Of a stretch of 14,499 nt of DNA, positions 1-14,499 are shown in pieces. Numbering within the stretch: the first letter of the stretch is position 1; every line of letters begins with the position of its first letter. The notes under the pieces were generated by a model. The model made no database searches. It saw only the letters and a list, made by a program, of their open reading frames with translations, and was not told the origin of the DNA. The position numbers and the translations under genes were made by a program. The stretch is from positions 1-14,499 of the forward strand of contig JAOXYB010031998.1 in NCBI GenBank assembly GCA_028565635.1, read 5' to 3'. This DNA is from Phoronis ovalis. Lineage: Eukaryota; Phoronida; Phoronidae.

Positions 1-11703
<11,703 letters not shown>

Positions 11704-11741
11704 GTTGCAGCTCTTTGCCTATCTCCGTGCAAAACGGAGTA

Positions 11742-11838
11742 CTGAAATAATATTTTCGCTGATCACTACAAGTGTTTATAATTCACTGTGTTATAATGTA
11801 TCGATTTCGTGCAAAACTAACAAAGGGTCATTGCTTAC
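11742..11838 (-). other. Candidate 97-bp intron in the CHD 5' UTR
   Basis: On the minus strand GCGGG|GTAAGC gives a strong donor ending an exon at 11839, and TATTATTTCAG|TACTCC gives a pyrimidine-rich acceptor starting an exon at 11741. If used, the first exon is wholly non-coding and exon 1 of the coding sequence begins at 11741. The spliced-out size is small but within the range for invertebrates. Without transcript data, an unspliced 5' UTR is also possible. Confidence 0.45.
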
Positions 11839-11858
11839 CCCGCCGCACAAAAACTTGA

Positions 11859-11885
11859 TCACACATGCGCAGTAACATGACGTCA
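11859..11885 (-). promoter_or_regulatory. Probable CHD core promoter: CRE plus NRF1-like site
   Basis: TGACGTCA at 11878-11885 is a perfect CRE/ATF palindrome. On the minus strand, CTGCGCATGTG just downstream of it resembles the NRF1 consensus, with two mismatches in 12. Both are 155-185 bp upstream of the CHD ATG and 20-45 bp upstream of the candidate UTR donor, in the most GC-rich stretch of the intergenic region. CRE and NRF1 sites are common at housekeeping promoters without a TATA box. The start site itself is inferred. Confidence 0.45.
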
Positions 11886-12213
11886 CTACTAAATTAATAC
11901 ATCCCATAATTTTAGTACTAACTGATCACGTGATAATTAAGAACCGTGTATGAATTATACATGTTCAAGGGCAACATGTTAGAATCAGTCAGACAGAAAA
12001 ATATTAGAGTTACATTCCCGTTAACTTATGTGCTAAATGAAATTTTGACAGGTATCCGTGATGTGCCCCAGTATCATAAAGGTATTTTTGATATTTTTTA
12101 GTTGTTCTGTTTTGTACTTTACGTTTTTCTACCCTACAAGTTGAATAGAAAAAATGGTATTTATCCTATTTTAATAATTTAGATGATAGGTACGGTACAT
12201 ATATATTCTTTTT

Positions 12214-12305
12214 TCTCGTATTAGACGCAAGTATTTTTTTTTCCAAAAGTAATGATATTTTCTCATTAGACGCAAGGAATTTTTCTCCAAAATTACGATA
12301 TTTTT
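12214..12305. repeat. Tandem duplication, 47-bp and 45-bp copies
   Basis: Copy 1 (12214-12260) and copy 2 (12261-12305) both run TCTC..ATTAGACGCAAG, then a T-run, CCAAAA, and GATATTTT. Differences are a two-base deletion and a few substitutions. It is intergenic, about 0.5 kb upstream of the CHD start. Confidence 0.8.
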
Positions 12306-12747
12306 GACCAGTATCTCAGTCATCTCAATATGGAAAGACATCACCTTCAGTTTATTACATGTTAAGTTAGACTCGCACAAGTCTACAATACTATTTAAGT
12401 ATAATATTATTAGTTTATATTCTGATAACTTTTAATTAAGATTAAAATATAAATTAAATTCATTGCTTAAAATTTTTAAAATGTAATTTGGTCGTAAAAC
12501 AATACAAATACTGAAAGTATGATACTCTGTATTGTATAATGGTTTCTGTTTTCAGTTAACATTTTAACCAGGCGATATAAGTATTTACATTTTTGCGCAC
12601 TATCTGTAGATTTTGTGTTCTATTTTGTGTGATTAATAACCCTTTAGTGACATGGGCCAGTTGGAAACAGGAAAACAACAAGATGCAAGCAAAGATATGC
12701 AAGTCAACGAAAGAAAAAACAACATCTGATCGAACGGATAATCTGCT

Positions 12748-12753
12748 TTTATT
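12748..12753 (-). terminator. Candidate AIF1 polyadenylation signal AATAAA
   Basis: The plus strand reads TTTATT, so the AIF1 sense strand reads AATAAA about 385 nt after the stop codon, giving a normal-sized 3' UTR. A second AATAAA overlaps the stop codon itself (13135-13140). I cannot tell which is used. Confidence 0.3.
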
Positions 12754-13135
12754 TATATTTTGTAATGACAGCACATATTGCAATATGCAAATTTGCAGGA
12801 TAAATAATTTTCATGTCATAATATTCAATTTAGACAGTTGTGTGTGTGTTAAAGGCTTACAGATATAAGGCACGCCTCACCTACCTCAGTTTTATGCTAA
12901 ACTCTACAATCTTATTCCATACGAGTCAATTTACAAATGACGATGACAACCACTAGTGCGGTAGTGCGGGGTTTTTTTTACAATAATGCAAAGAAATGTA
13001 TTTAGTAAATTTTCGATGTACATATTTGTAGTCCAGTCGAACTGTTTCTCTAAGTCAAGGGTACGAAATAAAATGTCTTCAGTGTTTCCCAAGTGTGCAA
13101 CAACAATGCTTTTAAGTAATACAAGAGTCAGTGTT

Positions 13136-13253
13136 TTATTCTGTTGTCTGCGAATCCGCAGAATCAATGCCGAAGTCAGCAAGCGATTTTTTTGCTGGTG
13201 GTCCCTTGGCTTTTTCTTCGTTGGCTTTCATTTTTTCTTCAAATAGCAATATT
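13136..13253 (-). CDS. AIF1: AIF1 last exon: C-terminal helix, PPAKK motif and extended tail
   Basis: The acceptor is TTTTTTTTAG. The exon reads [19 protein letters not shown], then AKK as in other AIF1 proteins, then an acidic tail [16 protein letters not shown] to a TAA at 13138-13136. The tail is about a dozen residues longer than the usual end of vertebrate AIF1. Confidence 0.95.
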
Positions 13254-14231
13254 CTAAAAAAAAGTAAGTTAAAGGTTATCTATCTACCGATGATGATCCT
13301 CAATGTCTGATCCCAGTGAGAAATCGTTGTTCATTGTCCTTTGACTATTACCATAAGTTTCCTTGTGCGCATGGGTTCTTCACGAAATTTCAGTCTTGAA
13401 TAAACGTCAGTTCTCAATAAAGGTAGTGTAGAGCATTGATATACAAATTTAATCAATTTATTAATTTACACTTACAATTTAAGCACAGAGCTTCTTTTTC
13501 CCAGTAACATAACAAGGAACTCTCTATAGGTGATTGTTCCAGAATTGGTAGTATCAACTTCAGCGATCATTTTCTTTATTTCCAGATGTGTCTTGGCTTG
13601 TCCGAGTTTCTCCATCATGTAAGTTACGTCCATTAAACCTATTATATATTAGAAAAGAAACATCTAGGCTATGTATATGTGTGTACGAAGAACATTCAGT
13701 ACTTTATTTAGATAGAATACTTTTTCAATCCGGTCCTCAATTTAATGAAAGCACAGAATGACTAAATTTGACTATTTATGCACGGGGGGCAAATTAAAAG
13801 CAACTTATTCCTTTTTCAGCATTATGGTCTGTCTGTTTATCCGGGTGTTTATCCGGGTGTTTATCACTATGTTTTCTTTTAGATTTTTTTTTAGATGTTT
13901 CATGCTTACCTAAATCACCCGAATCGTCACGATCGTAGTCAAGGAATTTATCTGAAATTTCAAAGAAAAAATCAATTTCAAAGCTTTATCTTGAAATTCA
14001 AATTACATGGATGCAAAATCAGGTGTTCAGTGCTTGAATTAAAATCGGCCGGGAAATTTACTATCAAAAGTAACATCTCACACAGACGAGAAGGCACCAG
14101 CGGCAAGCTGTGGGACTACATCGGTAATATTTTATTTTATTATCTGTACCTTACGTAAACTCACGTTTGTATTCCTCGAGTTTTTCGGCTAAGTCGTCTA
14201 CATCGCTATAATCTTCATCCCCTAAGAATTC
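13136..14231 (-). CDS. AIF1: Allograft inflammatory factor 1 (AIF1/Iba1), last four coding exons; 5' end outside window
   Basis: Joined minus-strand exons 14231-14165, 13951-13910, 13638-13476 and 13253-13136 give 129 residues and a TAA stop, in one frame. Family motifs in order are [22 protein letters not shown]-hand loop 1 ([12 protein letters not shown]), [20 protein letters not shown]-hand loop 2 ([12 protein letters not shown]), [18 protein letters not shown] and KGPPAKK. AIF1 is a cytoplasmic calcium-binding, actin-bundling protein of immune and phagocytic cells in vertebrates, and is linked to haemocyte and wound responses in invertebrates (family knowledge). Family length is about 147-150 residues; roughly 30 N-terminal residues are missing here, encoded beyond 14499. 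AIF1 and AIF1L cannot be separated in invertebrates. Confidence 0.95.
13476..13638 (-). CDS. AIF1: AIF1 exon (n-1): end of EF-hand 1 through EF-hand 2
   Basis: The acceptor is ATATAATAG and the donor AAATT|GTAAGT. It enters in phase 1 and leaves in phase 2. [20 protein letters not shown] is closely similar to AIF1 of molluscs and vertebrates. Loop 2 has D at 1, T at 3, S at 5, G at 6, I at 8 and E at 12, so it looks able to bind calcium. It ends [15 protein letters not shown]. Confidence 0.97.
13834..13865. repeat. 12-bp tandem repeat, about 2.7 copies, in an AIF1 intron
   Basis: The unit TGTTTATCCGGG (first copy starting TCTG) occurs at 13834-13845 and 13846-13857, with a partial copy to 13865. 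It lies in the intron between the 42-nt exon and the EF-hand 2 exon. Confidence 0.85.
13910..13951 (-). CDS. AIF1: AIF1 exon (n-2): 42-nt exon with first EF-hand loop start
   Basis: The acceptor is GAAATTTCAG and the donor TTTAG|GTAAGC, only 42 nt, phase 1 at both ends. With the flanking split codons it reads [15 protein letters not shown]. It is short enough to be missed by simple gene finders but is essential to the EF-hand and fits both neighbours in phase. Confidence 0.92.
   Translation of the reverse strand: MNSLTTIVTIRVI
14165..14231 (-). CDS. AIF1: AIF1 exon (n-3): N-terminal helix region
   Basis: The acceptor is TTTTTTAG and the donor AAAC|GTGAGT, 22 codons plus one base, leaving phase 1. 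[20 protein letters not shown] corresponds to the QFL.D..Y....DLP.KLE segment that precedes EF-hand 1 in AIF1 proteins. It appears to enter in phase 0. Confidence 0.9.
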
Positions 14232-14499
14232 CTAAAAAATAGTATTTTATTTATTTGTACCCATGAAACTGACAAACGAGGAAAAAATAAACAAATACAA
14301 ATGATCACATGAAACATACTGACAGGCAAGTTAACAATAATTAGGTTGCTCCTATAAGGGAACAAGCCTATTGGTTTTGTATGATTTCTTTCTTCTTCTT
14401 CTTTTTCTTTTTCTTTTTTTCGTTTTCTTCCAATTTTCAGCAAGCTATATCTCGAAGACGGTTACAGCTAGGAACTTGATACTTGATGTATGACATCCC
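14232..14499 (-). other. Partial AIF1 intron at the window edge, with a TTC-rich tract
   Basis: Intron upstream of the first visible AIF1 exon. A pyrimidine-rich run built on TTC and TTTTC units lies at about 14389-14430. The last 65 bases are non-repetitive and of higher complexity, and may be the edge of an interspersed repeat. No AIF1 N-terminal exon is visible. Confidence 0.6.

Larger units (their letters stand above)
11886..13135. other. Intergenic region between the CHD promoter and the AIF1 stop codon
   Basis: About 1.25 kb, strongly AT-rich. It should contain the AIF1 3' UTR at its right end and upstream CHD sequence at its left end. It holds a 47-bp tandem duplication at 12214-12305 and a candidate poly(A) signal at 12748-12753. 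Open frames in it on both strands are unconserved. Confidence 0.7.

Noticed and set aside
12593-12868. Plus-strand open frame of 91 codons in the intergenic region
   Set aside because: No recognisable protein, no promoter context, overlapped by another unconserved frame on the other strand. Likely chance.
12986-13246. Plus-strand open frame of 86 codons
   Set aside because: It is antisense to the last AIF1 exon and its 3' UTR; the minus-strand reading matches AIF1 and explains the sequence.

Overview
The window looks like nuclear DNA of an invertebrate animal. It is AT-rich, has two multi-exon genes with canonical GT-AG introns of about 0.1 to 1.7 kb, and carries scattered small repeats and one miniature transposon. 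I cannot fix the species. The AIF1 gene resembles molluscan and other marine-invertebrate AIF1 proteins, so a lophotrochozoan or invertebrate deuterostome is my best inference. I see no prokaryotic, viral or organellar features.

Both genes read on the minus strand, so transcription runs right to left. Positions 268-11703 hold the 5' part of a Mi-2 type chromatin remodeller (CHD3/4/5 family, the NuRD ATPase). I resolved 17 coding exons; they join in one continuous frame of 861 codons plus 2 bases. In order they encode an acidic, lysine-rich N terminus, the CHDNT region, a conserved basic linker, PHD finger 1, PHD finger 2, chromodomains 1 and 2, and the first half of the SNF2 ATPase up to motif III. 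The rest of the ATPase, the DUF1087/DUF1086 regions and the C terminus lie beyond position 1. A probable short promoter, with a perfect CRE and an NRF1-like site, lies near 11860-11890. There is also a possible 97-bp intron in the 5' UTR.

Positions 13136-14231 hold the last four coding exons of an allograft inflammatory factor 1 (AIF1/Iba1) gene, with two EF-hand loops and the C-terminal PPAKK motif. Its first exon or exons lie beyond 14499. The AIF1 3' end points toward the CHD promoter, so the genes are in tandem about 1.4 kb apart. Nothing suggests they act together.

The non-coding sequence holds a 260-bp piggyBac-type MITE with TTAA flanks in CHD intron 12, several short tandem duplications and a few short inverted repeats. 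I found no CRISPR array, tRNA, rRNA, operon or unknown gene system. The most useful observations are the modular phase-0 exon block that carries the PHD fingers, the compact promoter architecture and the MITE.
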